A DNA stretch of 64,000 nt, taken from NCBI RefSeq assembly GCF_004116955.1, contig NZ_CP026362.1:3412501-3476500 (forward strand), read 5' to 3'. Shown here one piece after another: positions 27,736-45,300 of this stretch. The position numbers and the translations under genes were made by a program. This stretch comes from Bacillus vallismortis (GTDB lineage Bacteria; Bacillota; Bacilli; Bacillales; Bacillaceae). A model generated the notes under the pieces. The model was given only the letters and a program-made list of their open reading frames with translations, did not search any database and was not told where the DNA came from. Positions within the stretch are counted from its first letter, which is position 1. Every line of letters starts with the position of its first letter.

Positions 27736-27742
27736 TCAGTGA

Positions 27743-29370
<1,628 letters not shown>

Positions 29371-29386
29371 TTAAAAGCCTCCTCTC

Positions 29387-30577
<1,191 letters not shown>

Positions 30578-30587
30578 TTACAGATAA

Positions 30588-31516
<929 letters not shown>

Positions 31517-31525
31517 CTAAGAGAG

Positions 31526-32158
<633 letters not shown>

Positions 32159-32194
32159 TCACACCTCCTATTAAGATCATTCTATATTTTAGAA

Positions 32195-32527
<333 letters not shown>

Positions 32528-32550
32528 TCACGTTAGACAGTTCTCCGTGA

Positions 32551-32596
32551 GAAAAACCTGAACACCTTGCCATGGCAAAGCGGCCGGGTGTGTCAG
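32551..32596 (-). promoter_or_regulatory. Terminator-like hairpin in the S10 operon leader
   Basis: On the minus strand CTGA...CACC (complement of 32587-32596) pairs with GGTG...TCAG (complement of 32558-32566), enclosing CGGCCG and the perfect palindrome TTGCCATGGCAA (32567-32578); five T follow (32552-32556). It lies between both promoters and rpsJ, so it could attenuate the whole operon. Structure seen in the sequence; function inferred. Confidence 0.5.
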
Positions 32597-32636
32597 CAAC
32601 CTCTCACTTCATCGCAGTCAAAGACCAACATACACC

Positions 32637-32665
32637 ATTATACAGAAAATAGACGTATGTTGCAA
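32637..32665 (-). promoter_or_regulatory. S10 operon sigma-A promoter (proximal)
   Basis: TTGCAA (32660-32665) and TATAAT (32637-32642) on the minus strand with a 17-nt spacer. A perfect -10 box, about 130 bases upstream of rpsJ. Confidence 0.85.
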
Positions 32666-32703
32666 GACTTATTTAAGATATGCATGATTTGCACACTTTT
32701 TTT

Positions 32704-32732
32704 ATTATACAGGTGTTTTTCTTATTTATCAA
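32704..32732 (-). promoter_or_regulatory. S10 operon sigma-A promoter (distal)
   Basis: TTGATA (32727-32732) and TATAAT (32704-32709) on the minus strand with a 17-nt spacer, starting 8 bases after the ybaC stop codon and 67 bp upstream of the proximal promoter. Confidence 0.75.
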
Positions 32733-32739
32733 GGACCTA

Positions 32740-33696
32740 TCATAAGTGGTACAGCGCGTGGCGCCTCAGTGTACTCGCAAATAGAAATGGCTCTTCGATG
32801 TGCGGGGTGTGCGCGGAATTCTCAAATTGAATCCATCGCTTTTCAGGTGCCTCAAGCCGTTGGTAATACTGTTTCGATATTTCAGCAGGAACAATTAGAT
32901 CATGTCTCCCCGAAATAAAAAAACACGGCAATTTAATAGAAGGAATTGATGTGAATCCATTAAAACGGTACATCTCACCGGTTAAATGTTTTTTACTGAA
33001 ACGCAGCCCATTGAGGAATTTGTGCATGTTTTTTACACCATACTCTTTGCCAGTAAGCATTTGAAAAAATAGTGCAAGGGACTGACGACGTTGGTGAGTG
33101 AATCCTCCCCTGCTCATCTCGACACAAAACCGATAGATATGATGATAGATATCCTTATCCCAAGGTGGAGCGCCAATAAAACGTATGGCCTTGGATACTA
33201 TACCGGCACTCCTCACATCAGACATTTCTCGAATAAATTGATAAGCAGCTGATTCTTCATTGTGAGGGTTAACAACCTGACTGATTCCATAATAGGCGTA
33301 AAACAAATCCGGACGCTGCTGCAGTACATGAAGAGCTAGCAGTGATCCCCACGAATGGCCCGCAAGATATAGTTTTGTTCTTGAAAAACGTTTTAGGACC
33401 CATTGGACCACTTGAATTGAGTCACTAATGAAATGACTAATTGTCATGGAGTTCTGAGGAATTCGTTTTGAATAAGAAAGCCCGGCTCCTCTTTGATCCC
33501 AATGTACGACTGTAAAATGCTTTTCCAGCTCTTTTTGATAATGCCTAACATATCCGATTTGAGGAGTACCCGGTCCGCCATGTAAAAAAAGCAGCAATGG
33601 ATTATTTATATCAGCCCCACTAATCATCAGCATTTGCTTCGTTTTATCAATGCTCAGTTCTTTCATGATCGCGATTGATTTCTTTTCAGGAATCAT
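32740..33696 (-). CDS. ybaC: Alpha/beta hydrolase, proline iminopeptidase-like (YbaC)
   Basis: Hydrolase of 318 residues, S33-type. Oxyanion motif HGGPGTP (39-45), WDQRGAG (66-72), nucleophile Ser115 in GHSWGS (113-118), acid in GRHDLIVP and His in NSAHTPHIEEP. Related enzymes remove N-terminal proline, but substrate is not proven. No signal peptide. It interrupts the tufA-rpsJ junction as in B. subtilis. The ATG follows GAGGGGCT; no obvious terminator separates it from the S10 promoters, so read-through is possible. Confidence 0.92.
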   Translation of the reverse strand: MIPEKKSIAIMKELSIDKTKQMLMISGADINNPLLLFLHGGPGTPQIGYVRHYQKELEKHFTVVHWDQRGAGLSYSKRIPQNSMTISHFISDSIQVVQWVLKRFSRTKLYLAGHSWGSLLALHVLQQRPDLFYAYYGISQVVNPHNEESAAYQFIREMSDVRSAGIVSKAIRFIGAPPWDKDIYHHIYRFCVEMSRGGFTHQRRQSLALFFQMLTGKEYGVKNMHKFLNGLRFSKKHLTGEMYRFNGFTSIPSIKLPCFFISGRHDLIVPAEISKQYYQRLEAPEKRWIQFENSAHTPHIEEPFLFASTLRRHALYHL

Positions 33697-33750
33697 AAAA
33701 ATTAGCCCCTCGAATATGATAGATCCTATTATACAAGAAAAAGATGACTA

Positions 33751-33786
33751 AACAAAAAACGAGACCCGCAGGGGGTCACGTTTTTA
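33751..33786 (-). terminator. tufA (str operon) terminator
   Basis: On the minus strand AAAACGTGACCC and GGGTCTCGTTTT form a stem with one mismatch, followed by six T. Confidence 0.9.
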
Positions 33787-33795
33787 ATCATACGA

Positions 33796-34986
33796 TTACT
33801 CAGTGATTGTAGAAACAACGCCTGAACCAACAGTACGTCCGCCTTCACGAATAGAGAAACGAGTTCCTTCTTCGATAGCGATTGTAGAGATAAGTTCAAC
33901 GATCATTTCTGTGTTGTCTCCAGGCATAACCATTTCTACGCCTTCTGGAAGTTGGATGATACCAGTTACGTCAGTTGTACGGAAGTAGAACTGAGGACGG
34001 TAGTTAGAGAAGAATGGAGTATGACGTCCACCCTCTTCTTTAGAAAGAACGTAAACTTCAGCTTTGAATTTGCTGTGTGGAGTGATTGTACCTGGTTTAG
34101 CAAGTACTTGACCACGTTGGATATCTTCACGAGCTACACCACGAAGAAGGGCTCCAATGTTGTCTCCAGCTTCAGCGTAATCAAGAAGCTTACGGAACAT
34201 TTCAACACCTGTAACAGTTGTTTTCTTGTTTTCTTCTTGAAGACCGATGATTTCTACTTCGTCACCGACTTTAACTTGTCCGCGCTCAACACGTCCAGTA
34301 GCAACTGTACCACGACCAGTGATTGAGAATACGTCCTCAACTGGCATCATGAATGGTTTTTCAGTGTCACGCTCTGGAGTTGGGATGTACTCATCAACCG
34401 CATCCATAAGTTCGAAGATTTTCGCTTCGTAGTCAGCGTCACCTTCAAGTGCTTTAAGAGCAGAACCTTTGATTACTGGTACATCATCACCAGGGAAGTC
34501 GTATTCGCTAAGAAGATCGCGAACTTCCATTTCAACTAGTTCAAGAAGCTCTTCGTCGTCTACCATGTCGCATTTGTTTAAGAATACAACGATGTAAGGT
34601 ACACCAACGTTTTTAGAAAGAAGGATGTGCTCACGAGTTTGTGGCATTGGGCCATCAGCAGCAGATACTACAAGGATAGCTCCGTCCATTTGCGCAGCAC
34701 CAGTGATCATGTTTTTAACATAGTCAGCGTGTCCTGGGCAGTCAACGTGTGCATAGTGACGAGTTTCAGTTTCGTACTCTACGTGTGCAGTAGAGATTGT
34801 GATTCCGCGCTCGCGCTCTTCTGGTGCACCATCAATTTGATCGTACGCCATAGCTGTACCTTTACCAGATTTCTTATGAAGTACTGTTGTGATAGCAGCA
34901 GTTAATGTTGTTTTACCATGGTCAACGTGTCCAATTGTACCAATATTGGCATGTGATTTGGAACGGTCGAATTTTTCTTTAGCCAT
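33796..34986 (-). CDS. tufA: Elongation factor Tu
   Basis: GTPase of 396 residues delivering aminoacyl-tRNA to the ribosome. G1 GHVDHGKT (19-26), G3 [10 protein letters not shown]4 NKCD and the effector stretch RERGITI are present. Domains 2 and 3 follow, ending [25 protein letters not shown] before ATG. A 119-base gap after fusA carries a hairpin, consistent with separate control of tufA. Confidence 0.99.
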   Translation of the reverse strand: MAKEKFDRSKSHANIGTIGHVDHGKTTLTAAITTVLHKKSGKGTAMAYDQIDGAPEERERGITISTAHVEYETETRHYAHVDCPGHADYVKNMITGAAQMDGAILVVSAADGPMPQTREHILLSKNVGVPYIVVFLNKCDMVDDEELLELVEMEVRDLLSEYDFPGDDVPVIKGSALKALEGDADYEAKIFELMDAVDEYIPTPERDTEKPFMMPVEDVFSITGRGTVATGRVERGQVKVGDEVEIIGLQEENKKTTVTGVEMFRKLLDYAEAGDNIGALLRGVAREDIQRGQVLAKPGTITPHSKFKAEVYVLSKEEGGRHTPFFSNYRPQFYFRTTDVTGIIQLPEGVEMVMPGDNTEMIVELISTIAIEEGTRFSIREGGRTVGSGVVSTITE

Positions 34987-35032
34987 TCTAAAATCCTCCT
35001 TAAGAGCTTTTAATTAGTAATGTATAGTGTGA

Positions 35033-35062
35033 TAGGAAGTGAAAGAAAGCTTTCACTTCCTC
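35033..35062 (-). promoter_or_regulatory. Hairpin in the fusA-tufA gap
   Basis: AGGAAGTGAAA and TTTCACTTCCT form an 11-bp stem around a short loop. No T run follows, so it is more likely an mRNA processing/stability element than a terminator. An upstream TTAACT-18-TAAGAT may be a tufA promoter, weakly supported. Confidence 0.45.
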
Positions 35063-35105
35063 ATCTTACAATAGTAGTTATACTTGAGTTAAGAGGCAAA
35101 ATCAA

Positions 35106-37184
35106 TTATTCGCCTTTATTTTTTTTGATAATTTCTTCAGCAATGCTCTTCGGCACTTCTTCGTAGTGATCCATGAACATAGTGAACGTACCGCGACCTT
35201 GCGTATTAGAACGAAGAGCAGTAGCGTAACCGAACATTTCAGCAAGAGGAACCATCGCGCGAACAACTTGTGCGTTACCGCGAGCTTCCATACCTTCTAC
35301 ACGTCCGCGACGAGAAGTAACATCACCCATGATGTCTCCCATGTATTCTTCAGGAATAACAACTTCAACTTTCATAATTGGTTCAAGAAGAACAGGGTTA
35401 CATTTGCTGACTGCATTTTTCAATGCCATTGAAGCAGCGACTTTAAACGCCATTTCGTTTGAGTCAACATCATGGTAAGAACCATCAAAAAGTTTTGCCT
35501 TGATGTCAATTAGAGGGAAACCTGCTAAGACACCATTTTCAAGAGAGTCTTCAAGACCTGCTTGTACGGCTGGGATGTATTCACGAGGAACAACACCACC
35601 GACGATTGCGTTTTCGAATTCAAATCCAGCGCCTTCTTCGTTTGGTTCGAATTCAATCCAAACGTGTCCGAACTGACCGCGTCCACCAGATTGACGTACG
35701 AATTTACCTTCAACTTTTGCACCTGAACGGAATGTTTCACGGTACGCAACTTGAGGAGCACCTACGTTAGCTTCTACTTTGAATTCACGCTTCATACGGT
35801 CAACAATGATATCAAGGTGAAGTTCACCCATACCAGAGATGATCGTCTGACCAGTTTCCGGATTTGTTTGAGTACGGAATGTAGGATCTTCTTCAGCAAG
35901 TTTCGCTAAAGCGATACCCATTTTATCTTGGTCAGCTTTTGATTTAGGCTCAATCGCAACATCGATAACCGGCTCTGGGAATTCCATTGATTCAAGGATT
36001 ACAAGATCCTTTTCGTCACATAGAGTATCTCCAGTAGATGTATCTTTTAGACCTACAGCAGCTGCAATATCTCCTGCGTAAACAGTAGCGATCTCTTCAC
36101 GGCTGTTGGCATGCATTTGCAGGATACGTCCGACACGCTCACGCTTGCCTTTTGTTGAGTTTTTCACGTATGAACCGGAATCGAGCGTTCCAGAGTACAC
36201 ACGGAAGAACGTCAGCTTACCAACATAAGGGTCAGTCATTACTTTAAATGCAAGTGCAGAGAATGGTTCTTCATCAGAAGAATGACGAACAATCTCTTCA
36301 TCCGTATCCGGACGTACACCTTTGATTGCAGCAACATCAGTTGGTGCAGGAAGGTAGTCAAGAACCGCATCAAGTACAAGCTGAACACCTTTGTTTTTGA
36401 AAGCAGAACCGACAAGTACTGGGTAGAATTCAACATTCAAAGTTCCTTTACGGATTGCAGCTTTCAGCTCGTCGATTGTGATTTCTTCACCTTCGAGGTA
36501 CTTTTCCATAAGCTCTTCATCAAGCTCAGCGACAGCTTCAATTAAGCTGTTGCGATGCTCTTCAGCTTGTTCTTTGTACTCTTCAGGGATTTCTTTCGCA
36601 TCAGAACGAGTTCCAAGATCATCTTCGTAGAAATACGCAACGTTTTCTACAAGGTCGATGATACCTTCGAAGTTGTCTTCAGCACCGATTGGCAATTGGA
36701 TTGCATGGGCGTTAGCTTGAAGACGGTCTCTTAAAGTGCCTACAGAGTAAAGGAAGTCTGCGCCGATTTTGTCCATTTTGTTGACAAATACGACACGCGG
36801 TACTCCGTAAGTTGTTGCTTGGCGCCATACTGTTTCTGTTTGAGGCTCAACGCCTGATTGTGCATCAAGCACGGCAACCGCACCATCAAGTACACGAAGA
36901 GAACGTTCAACTTCAACTGTGAAGTCTACGTGTCCTGGAGTATCGATGATGTTTACGCGGTATCCTTTCCACTGTGCTGTTGTCGCAGCGGATGTGATTG
37001 TGATACCGCGTTCTTGTTCCTGCTCCATCCAGTCCATTTGGGAAGCTCCTTCATGAGTTTCGCCAATTTTGTGGATACGGCCTGTGTAGAACAAGATACG
37101 TTCTGTAGTAGTCGTTTTACCGGCATCAATGTGAGCCATGATCCCGATATTACGAGTTTTATCTAAGGAGAACTCTCTTGCCAT
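35106..37184 (-). CDS. fusA: Elongation factor G
   Basis: Translocation GTPase of 692 residues. P-loop AHIDAGKT (17-24), [19 protein letters not shown] and five EF-G domains, ending ITEEIIKK-like [13 protein letters not shown]. Fusidic-acid sites look ordinary. AAGGAGAAATT before ATG. Third gene of the rpsL-rpsG-fusA-tufA str operon. Confidence 0.99.
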   Translation of the reverse strand: MAREFSLDKTRNIGIMAHIDAGKTTTTERILFYTGRIHKIGETHEGASQMDWMEQEQERGITITSAATTAQWKGYRVNIIDTPGHVDFTVEVERSLRVLDGAVAVLDAQSGVEPQTETVWRQATTYGVPRVVFVNKMDKIGADFLYSVGTLRDRLQANAHAIQLPIGAEDNFEGIIDLVENVAYFYEDDLGTRSDAKEIPEEYKEQAEEHRNSLIEAVAELDEELMEKYLEGEEITIDELKAAIRKGTLNVEFYPVLVGSAFKNKGVQLVLDAVLDYLPAPTDVAAIKGVRPDTDEEIVRHSSDEEPFSALAFKVMTDPYVGKLTFFRVYSGTLDSGSYVKNSTKGKRERVGRILQMHANSREEIATVYAGDIAAAVGLKDTSTGDTLCDEKDLVILESMEFPEPVIDVAIEPKSKADQDKMGIALAKLAEEDPTFRTQTNPETGQTIISGMGELHLDIIVDRMKREFKVEANVGAPQVAYRETFRSGAKVEGKFVRQSGGRGQFGHVWIEFEPNEEGAGFEFENAIVGGVVPREYIPAVQAGLEDSLENGVLAGFPLIDIKAKLFDGSYHDVDSNEMAFKVAASMALKNAVSKCNPVLLEPIMKVEVVIPEEYMGDIMGDVTSRRGRVEGMEARGNAQVVRAMVPLAEMFGYATALRSNTQGRGTFTMFMDHYEEVPKSIAEEIIKKNKGE

Positions 37185-37235
37185 TGGGTAATTTCTCCTT
37201 CCTTATTAGGAAATTGTGTTTTTAGTATATAAATC

Positions 37236-37721
<486 letters not shown>

Positions 37722-37747
37722 TCATTAATTTTACGTTTTTATGTTTA

Positions 37748-38179
<432 letters not shown>

Positions 38180-38277
38180 TCATTACGTTTTATAACCCAC
38201 ATACCCAGGTGGTTCATTAAAAGGCAAAAAACAATGTCTTTACACAAGATGAAATCTTACGCAAAAACAAAAGTACG

Positions 38278-38526
38278 CTATAAAATAATGGCAACAGCGG
38301 CTGCTCCTACTTCAATTCCGCAGGCTTTGCCGAGCTTTTTCATGGATTCAACCATTAAGACAGAGATACCTTGATCTTCCGCAAGTGAAACAACACTTGT
38401 CGTGAGCACTGGATCTGCATCTTTTGCAACGACTACTTCCTTTACTGAACCTCGTTTTAGAGCTTTCACTGTTTGCTTCGTACCAATAATAATTGATTTG
38501 GCCTGTGATACTTTATCATAAGACAT
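38278..38526 (-). CDS. rplGB: L7Ae/L30e-family K-turn RNA-binding protein
   Basis: Small RNA-binding protein of 82 residues (YbxF in B. subtilis), member of the L7Ae family that binds kink-turn [29 protein letters not shown] start and [10 protein letters not shown] end. The start lies 5 codons inside the open frame because GGAGG is 8 bases upstream. Precise ribosomal role is unsettled. Confidence 0.94.
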   Translation of the reverse strand: MSYDKVSQAKSIIIGTKQTVKALKRGSVKEVVVAKDADPVLTTSVVSLAEDQGISVLMVESMKKLGKACGIEVGAAAVAIIL

Positions 38527-38654
38527 GAACATATCCTCCAAAGTAACAGGTTTATTTCGAGCACCTTGGTTATATTATCATTCTAGGAGACGATTGTCAA
38601 CATGGTATGACATTTTTTAGTTTCGTTCTTCTCATAGCGTAATATTTTATTAAA

Positions 38655-38698
38655 TATATCTGCTGAAAGACTGTTTTGACAGTCTTTCAGCAGCTTAA
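38655..38698 (-). terminator. Long hairpin after rpoC
   Basis: CTGCTGAAAGACTGT (38660-38674) and ACAGTCTTTCAGCAG (38679-38693) form a perfect 15-bp stem with a 4-base loop. The downstream minus strand is AT-rich but has no long T run, so termination could be partial or the stem could protect or process the rpoBC mRNA end. Confidence 0.6.
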
Positions 38699-38703
38699 AT
38701 CAG

Positions 38704-41700
38704 TTATTCAACCGGAACCATGTCATCAGTCGGCTGAACATTTGAAACTGGTTTTACTTTACGGTATTTCATCATACCAGTACCAGCCGGAACAAGCTTA
38801 CCGATGATTACATTCTCTTTCAAGCCGAGAAGCTCATCACGCTTACCTTTGATCGCTGCATCTGTAAGAACACGTGTTGTTTCCTGGAAGGAGGCAGCAG
38901 ATAAGAATGAATCAGTTTCAAGAGAAGCTTTTGTAATACCGAGTAAGACAGGACGGCCTGTAGCAGGACGATTGCCTTCAAGTAGTACCTTTTTGTTCGC
39001 TTCAGTAAATTGGTGAATATCAAGCAATGTGCCTGGAAGCACATCAGTGTCACCGGCGTCAATCACGCGGACTTTGCGAAGCATCTGGCGAACCATAACT
39101 TCTACGTGTTTATCACCGATTTCAACACCCTGCATACGGTAAACCTTTTGAACCTCATGGAGAAGATACTCTTGAACAGTCGTCAGGTCAGTCACTTTCA
39201 GAAGCTCTTTCGGATCGATTGAACCCTCTGTCAGCACTTGGCCTCGAGTAATTTTGTCTCCTTCCGCTACTTTCAAGCGGGAGTTATAAGGTGCCGTATA
39301 TGAACGTGTTTCCACTGCGCCTTGAACCACAATTTCCTGTTGTTTATCACGAACTTCATTGATCTCAACGACTGTACCGTCGATTTCTGTAATTGTTGCC
39401 TGACCTTTCGGATTACGCGCTTCGAATAGCTCTTGGATACGCGGAAGACCCTGTGTGATATCGTCTCCGGCAACCCCGCCTGTATGGAATGTACGCATTG
39501 TTAACTGTGTACCAGGCTCACCGATTGATTGGGCAGCAATGATACCGACAGCCTCGCCGACTTCAACATCAGAGCCAGTTGCAAGATTTCGGCCATAGCA
39601 TCGTTTACATACACCATGAGGCGTATTGCATGTGAAGGCAGAACGGATCCACACTTCTTCAATGCCGGCTTCTACAATCTCTAATGCTTTATCTTCATCG
39701 ATCAGTTCGTTTTCATTGATAAGTACTTCACCTGTTTCAGGGTGCTTTACTTGTTTTCGTGCAAAACGGCCGATTAAGCGTTCTTCTAAGCGCTCAATTG
39801 TTTCAGTTCCTTCTTTAAGGGGCTGAGCGAGGATGCCTCGGTCAGTTCCACAATCCGTTTCACGGATGATAACATCCTGTGCAACGTCAACGAGTCGACG
39901 TGTAAGGTAACCTGAGTCAGCGGTTTTAAGTGCGGTATCGGCAAGACCTTTACGCGCACCGTGAGTGGAGATAAAGTACTCCAATACCGTCAGACCTTCA
40001 CGGAAACTTGATTTGATCGGCAACTCAATGATACGTCCAGCCGGGTTGGCCATCAGACCGCGCATTCCGGCAAGCTGTGTAAAGTTAGACGCGTTACCAC
40101 GGGCACCAGAGTCACTCATCATGTAGATCGGGTTAAGCTCATCCAGTGATTGCATCAGTTTGCCCTGGATAACGTCTTTCGCAGCACTCCAGATAGAAAT
40201 AACTCTCTCATAGCGTTCTTCTTCAGTGATTAGACCACGTCGGAATTGCTTCAAGACGTTATCAACTTTGCCTTGTGCTTCTTCAAGAATTTCTTGCTTA
40301 TCATCGAGAACGACGATGTCAGAAACCCCAACTGTAATACCAGCTTTTGTAGAGTATCTAAAGCCTAGGTTTTTCATGCGGTCAAGCATTTTAGACGTTT
40401 CCGTGATATGGAATCGTTTAAAGATTTCCGCGATGATTTTACCGAGAATACCTTTTTTAAACGGTGCATTGATTGGCTGCTCTGCAATGGCAGCTTTAAC
40501 ATCGGCACCTTTTTCTAAGAAGAAACGGTCAGGTGTTTTTTCTTCAATGTTGCTCTTCGTCGGTTCATTCATGTAAGGGAATGATTCCGGAAGAATTTCA
40601 TTGAAGACAAGCTTACCGACAGTTGTAATTAACAATTTTGAGCGCTGTTCTTCTGTAAATGTCACATTCTTAAGGGAGTTGGCTGCAACAGCTACTCTCG
40701 TATGAAGGTGTACATATCCATTTTGATAAGCGAGCAGCGCCTCGTCTGTATTTTTGAAAACCATACCTTCACCGACAGCACCGGCACGCTCAAGTGTCAG
40801 GTAATAGTTACCCAGTACCATATCCTGAGACGGTGTTACAACCGGTTTACCATCTTTAGGGTTCAAGATGTTCTGAGCGGCAAGCATCAAGATGCGTGCT
40901 TCAGCTTGAGCTTCTGCAGATAATGGTACGTGAACTGCCATTTGGTCACCATCAAAGTCAGCGTTATAAGCTGTACATACGAGCGGATGAAGACGGATCG
41001 CGCGTCCTTCAACAAGTGTTGGTTCAAACGCTTGGATACCTAATCTGTGAAGCGTAGGGGCACGGTTCAGAAGTACCGGATGCTCCTTGATAACTGACTC
41101 TAGTACATCCCACACTTCAGGCTGTACGCGCTCAATTTTGCGTTTCGCACTCTTAATGTTGTGAGCAAGACCTTTTTCAACAAGCTCTTTCATAACGAAA
41201 GGTTTGAAAAGTTCAAGCGCCATTTCCTTCGGTAATCCGCATTGGTACATTTTCAAATGAGGGCCAACAACGATTACAGAACGTCCAGAGTAATCGACAC
41301 GTTTACCAAGAAGGTTTTGACGGAAACGGCCTTGCTTCCCTTTCAGCATGTGAGAAAGAGATTTTAATGGCCTGTTACCAGGACCTGTCACAGGACGTCC
41401 GCGGCGGCCGTTGTCAATTAAGGCATCGACAGCCTCTTGAAGCATACGCTTCTCATTTTGAACAATAATGCTAGGCGCACCAAGGTCCAAAAGGCGTTTC
41501 AAACGATTGTTACGGTTGATGACACGACGATAAAGATCGTTCAAATCAGAAGTCGCAAAACGTCCGCCATCAAGCTGAACCATCGGTCTAAGCTCAGGAG
41601 GGATAACAGGAAGCACATCAAGGATCATCCAAGAAGGCTTGTTACCTGAGTTACGGAAGGCTTCTAAAACTTCAAGGCGCTTGATCGCACGAGTACGGCG

Positions 41701-42303
41701 TTGTCCTTGTGAAGTTTTCAGCTCTTCTTTTAACATATCTACTTCTTTTACAAGATCAATATCTTGAAGAAGTTTATGAATCGCCTCTGCACCCATAGAC
41801 GCTTGGAATTTATTACCGTATTTATCGAGATAAGCACGGTATTCTTTCTCAGACAGAAGCTGTTTCTTTTCAAGCGGTGTATTTGCCGGGTCAGTTACAA
41901 CGTAAGAAGCAAAGTAAATGACTTCTTCTAAAGCACGAGGTGACATATCCAGCACAAGACCCATACGGCTTGGAATACCTTTGAAATACCAAATGTGGGA
42001 AACTGGGGCAGCCAGTTCAATGTGCCCCATTCTCTCACGACGGACTTTAGCCCGTGTTACTTCGACTCCGCAGCGGTCACAAACTACGCCTTTATAACGA
42101 ACTCGCTTGTACTTCCCGCAATGACATTCCCAGTCTTTAGTCGGTCCGAAAATGCGTTCGCAGAATAGACCGTCCTTTTCAGGTTTTAACGTACGATAGT
42201 TTATCGTTTCAGGCTTTTTCACTTCACCAAAAGACCATGAACGGATTTTATCCGGTGAAGCAAGACCGATGTTCATATACTCAAAATTGTTCACATCTAG
42301 CAA
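38704..42303 (-). CDS. rpoC: RNA polymerase beta' subunit
   Basis: Beta' of 1199 residues with TTG start. Zinc-ribbon cysteines 60, 62, 75 and 78 (CHCGKY ... CDRCG), catalytic magnesium motif NADFDGD (about 449-455), trigger loop [15 protein letters not shown] and a second Cys cluster ([14 protein letters not shown]). The open frame extends 14 codons further, but TTG at 42301-42303 has AGGGAGGT 7 bases upstream and gives the B. subtilis N-terminus MLDVNNFEY. Sixty-one bases after rpoB. Confidence 0.98.
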   Translation of the reverse strand: MLDVNNFEYMNIGLASPDKIRSWSFGEVKKPETINYRTLKPEKDGLFCERIFGPTKDWECHCGKYKRVRYKGVVCDRCGVEVTRAKVRRERMGHIELAAPVSHIWYFKGIPSRMGLVLDMSPRALEEVIYFASYVVTDPANTPLEKKQLLSEKEYRAYLDKYGNKFQASMGAEAIHKLLQDIDLVKEVDMLKEELKTSQGQRRTRAIKRLEVLEAFRNSGNKPSWMILDVLPVIPPELRPMVQLDGGRFATSDLNDLYRRVINRNNRLKRLLDLGAPSIIVQNEKRMLQEAVDALIDNGRRGRPVTGPGNRPLKSLSHMLKGKQGRFRQNLLGKRVDYSGRSVIVVGPHLKMYQCGLPKEMALELFKPFVMKELVEKGLAHNIKSAKRKIERVQPEVWDVLESVIKEHPVLLNRAPTLHRLGIQAFEPTLVEGRAIRLHPLVCTAYNADFDGDQMAVHVPLSAEAQAEARILMLAAQNILNPKDGKPVVTPSQDMVLGNYYLTLERAGAVGEGMVFKNTDEALLAYQNGYVHLHTRVAVAANSLKNVTFTEEQRSKLLITTVGKLVFNEILPESFPYMNEPTKSNIEEKTPDRFFLEKGADVKAAIAEQPINAPFKKGILGKIIAEIFKRFHITETSKMLDRMKNLGFRYSTKAGITVGVSDIVVLDDKQEILEEAQGKVDNVLKQFRRGLITEEERYERVISIWSAAKDVIQGKLMQSLDELNPIYMMSDSGARGNASNFTQLAGMRGLMANPAGRIIELPIKSSFREGLTVLEYFISTHGARKGLADTALKTADSGYLTRRLVDVAQDVIIRETDCGTDRGILAQPLKEGTETIERLEERLIGRFARKQVKHPETGEVLINENELIDEDKALEIVEAGIEEVWIRSAFTCNTPHGVCKRCYGRNLATGSDVEVGEAVGIIAAQSIGEPGTQLTMRTFHTGGVAGDDITQGLPRIQELFEARNPKGQATITEIDGTVVEINEVRDKQQEIVVQGAVETRSYTAPYNSRLKVAEGDKITRGQVLTEGSIDPKELLKVTDLTTVQEYLLHEVQKVYRMQGVEIGDKHVEVMVRQMLRKVRVIDAGDTDVLPGTLLDIHQFTEANKKVLLEGNRPATGRPVLLGITKASLETDSFLSAASFQETTRVLTDAAIKGKRDELLGLKENVIIGKLVPAGTGMMKYRKVKPVSNVQPTDDMVPVE

Positions 42304-42364
42304 GGGGCCTACCTCCCTTTTTATCTTCGGATTAACCGATGTCACTTGCCTTTATAACTAGAGA

Positions 42365-45300
42365 TTATTCTTTTGTTACTACATCTCGTTCAACGTCTGC
42401 TGATGCTGTTTCCTCCGGCTCTTCATCACCTGATAATGCCAGGCCGTCAGCTTGTTTCGCATCTTCTTCGTCTTCTAAATCTCTCATTTCTATTTCTTCT
42501 TCATCACCGGAAAGGATTTTCACATCCATACCTAAGCTTTGAAGTTCTTTGATTAATACTTTGAATGATTCCGGAACACCTGGTTCAGGAACGTTGTCGC
42601 CTTTAACGATGGCTTCGTATGTTTTCACACGTCCGACCACGTCATCAGACTTAACAGTCAGAATCTCTTGAAGAGTGTAAGCCGCACCGTAAGCTTCAAG
42701 TGCCCAAACCTCCATCTCACCAAAACGCTGTCCGCCAAATTGCGCTTTACCGCCGAGAGGCTGCTGCGTAACAAGTGAGTAAGGACCTGTAGAACGCGCA
42801 TGAAGTTTATCATCAACCATGTGGGCCAGTTTAATCATATACATGATACCGACAGACACACGGTTATCAAACGGCTCTCCGCTACGCCCATCGTAAAGAA
42901 CGGTTTTGGCGTCGCGAGACATACCGGCTTCTTCAAGTGTTTCCCAAACATCCTCTTCACGCGCACCGTCAAATACCGGTGACGCAATGTGGATGCCGAG
43001 ATAACGAGCGGCCATCCCCATGTGAAGCTCCAGTACCTGCCCGATGTTCATACGTGATGGTACGCCCAGCGGGTTAAGCATGATATCAATTGGTGTACCG
43101 TCAGGAAGGTAAGGCATATCCTCTTCAGGAAGAATCTTAGAGATAACACCTTTGTTACCGTGACGACCGGCCATTTTATCCCCTTCAGAAATCTTACGTT
43201 TCTGAACGATATACACACGTACCAATTGGTTAACGCCTGGAGGAAGTTCATCTCCGTCTTCACGGTTGAAGACTTTAACGTCGTGGATAATTCCGCCGCC
43301 GCCGTGAGGCACACGAAGAGAAGTATCACGAACCTCGCGGGCCTTTTCACCAAAGATGGCGTGAAGCAGGCGTTCTTCAGCAGTCAGTTCTGTTACACCT
43401 TTAGGCGTTACTTTACCAACAAGAAGATCTCCGTCTTTCACTTCTGCCCCAATACGAATGATTCCGCGGTCATCAAGATTGCGAAGCGCATCTTCACCGA
43501 CGTTTGGAATATCGCGAGTGATTTCTTCAGGTCCAAGTTTCGTATCGCGTGCTTCTGATTCATATTCTTCAATGTGGATAGATGTATAAACATCATCCTT
43601 CACAAGGCGTTCACTCATGATGATGGCATCCTCATAGTTGTAACCATCCCATGTCATGAAGCCGACCATTACGTTACGGCCAAGCGCAAGTTCACCAAGC
43701 TCCATAGAAGGACCGTCAGCAAGGATTTCTCCTTTTACCACTTCATCGCCGACACTTACGATCGGGCGCTGGTTGTAGCAAGTACCTTGGTTGGAGCGGA
43801 CAAATTTCAGCATGCTGTATTTATCCAGGTTTCCTTTTACCTTTTGACCGTCTACTTCTTCATAACGGCGAACCCAAACGTTTTTCGCTTCTACGCGTTC
43901 AACGATACCAGGGTGTTTACAAATAACAGCGGCCCCAGAGTCTTTACCTGATACGTATTCCATACCAGTTCCAACGAATGGCGCTTCCGGCTGCATCAAA
44001 GGCACAGCCTGACGCTGCATGTTCGCTCCCATTAGGGCACGGTTGGAGTCATCGTTTTCCAGGAACGGGATACATGCTGTCGCAGCAGAAACAACCTGTT
44101 TAGGTGATACATCCATGTAGTCCACACGGTTTCTGGAAACAACGGTGTTTTCCCCTCGGAAACGGGCTACGATGCTGTCATCAATAAATGAGCCATCGTC
44201 ATCAAGACGAGCGTTCGCTTGAGCGACAACATAGTTATCCTCTTCATCAGCAGTTAAGTAATCGATTCTGCCCGTTACCTTCCCTGTTTCAGGGTCAACA
44301 CGGCGATATGGTGTTTCGATAAAGCCAAAACGGTTTACTTTTGCATAAGATGAAAGTGAGTTGATCAAACCGATGTTCGGACCCTCAGGCGTTTCGATCG
44401 GACACATACGGCCATAGTGGGAGTAGTGAACGTCACGCACTTCCATTCCGGCACGCTCACGTGTCAATCCGCCCGGTCCTAATGCTGACAGACGGCGCTT
44501 ATGCGTTAATTCAGCTAGCGGGTTCGTCTGGTCCATGAATTGAGAAAGCTGAGAGCTTCCAAAGAACTCTTTAATGGACGCAATAACAGGACGAATATTG
44601 ATCAGCTGCTGAGGTGTAATTGTATTCGTATCTTGAATTGACATTCTCTCACGAACCACACGCTCCATACGGCTTAAACCGATACGGAATTGGTTCTGGA
44701 GAAGCTCACCTACAGAACGTAAACGGCGGTTTCCAAGATGATCGATATCATCTGTGTCGCCTACCCCGTGCAGCAGGTTGAAGAAGTAGCTGATAGAAGA
44801 AATAATATCAGCAGGCGTAATGTTTTTAATCTCTTCTTCGGTGTAAGCATTTCCGATTACATTAATAACCTGTTCTCCTTCTTGATCAGTCGGAGCAAAG
44901 ATTTTAATCGATTGAAGAGTTACTTCATCTTCAACAACGCCGCCATTCGGATACAGCTTTCTGAAACCGATTCCGTTTTCTAAGTATGGCAGTACTTTAT
45001 CAAGTGTTCTTCTATCAAGGATCTGGCCTTTTTCAGCCAGGATTTCTCCTGTTTCAGGATCAACAAGCGTTTCTGCAAGTCTCTGATTAAAGAGGCGATT
45101 CTTGATATGAAGTTTTTTATTAATTTTATAGCGTCCTACATTGGCAAGATCGTATCGTTTCGGATCAAAGAAACGAGAATCAAGCAAGCTTTTCGCATTT
45201 TCTACTGTAGGCGGCTCTCCAGGACGGAGACGTTCGTAAATTTCAAGCAACGCTTTGTCGCTATTTTCTGTGTTATCTTTATCAAGCGTATTTCGCAGAT

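Noticed and set aside
42304-42345. Longer N-terminus for RpoC (14 extra residues)
   Set aside because: No ribosome site upstream; the TTG at 42301-42303 has AGGGAGGT at good distance and gives the conserved N-terminus.
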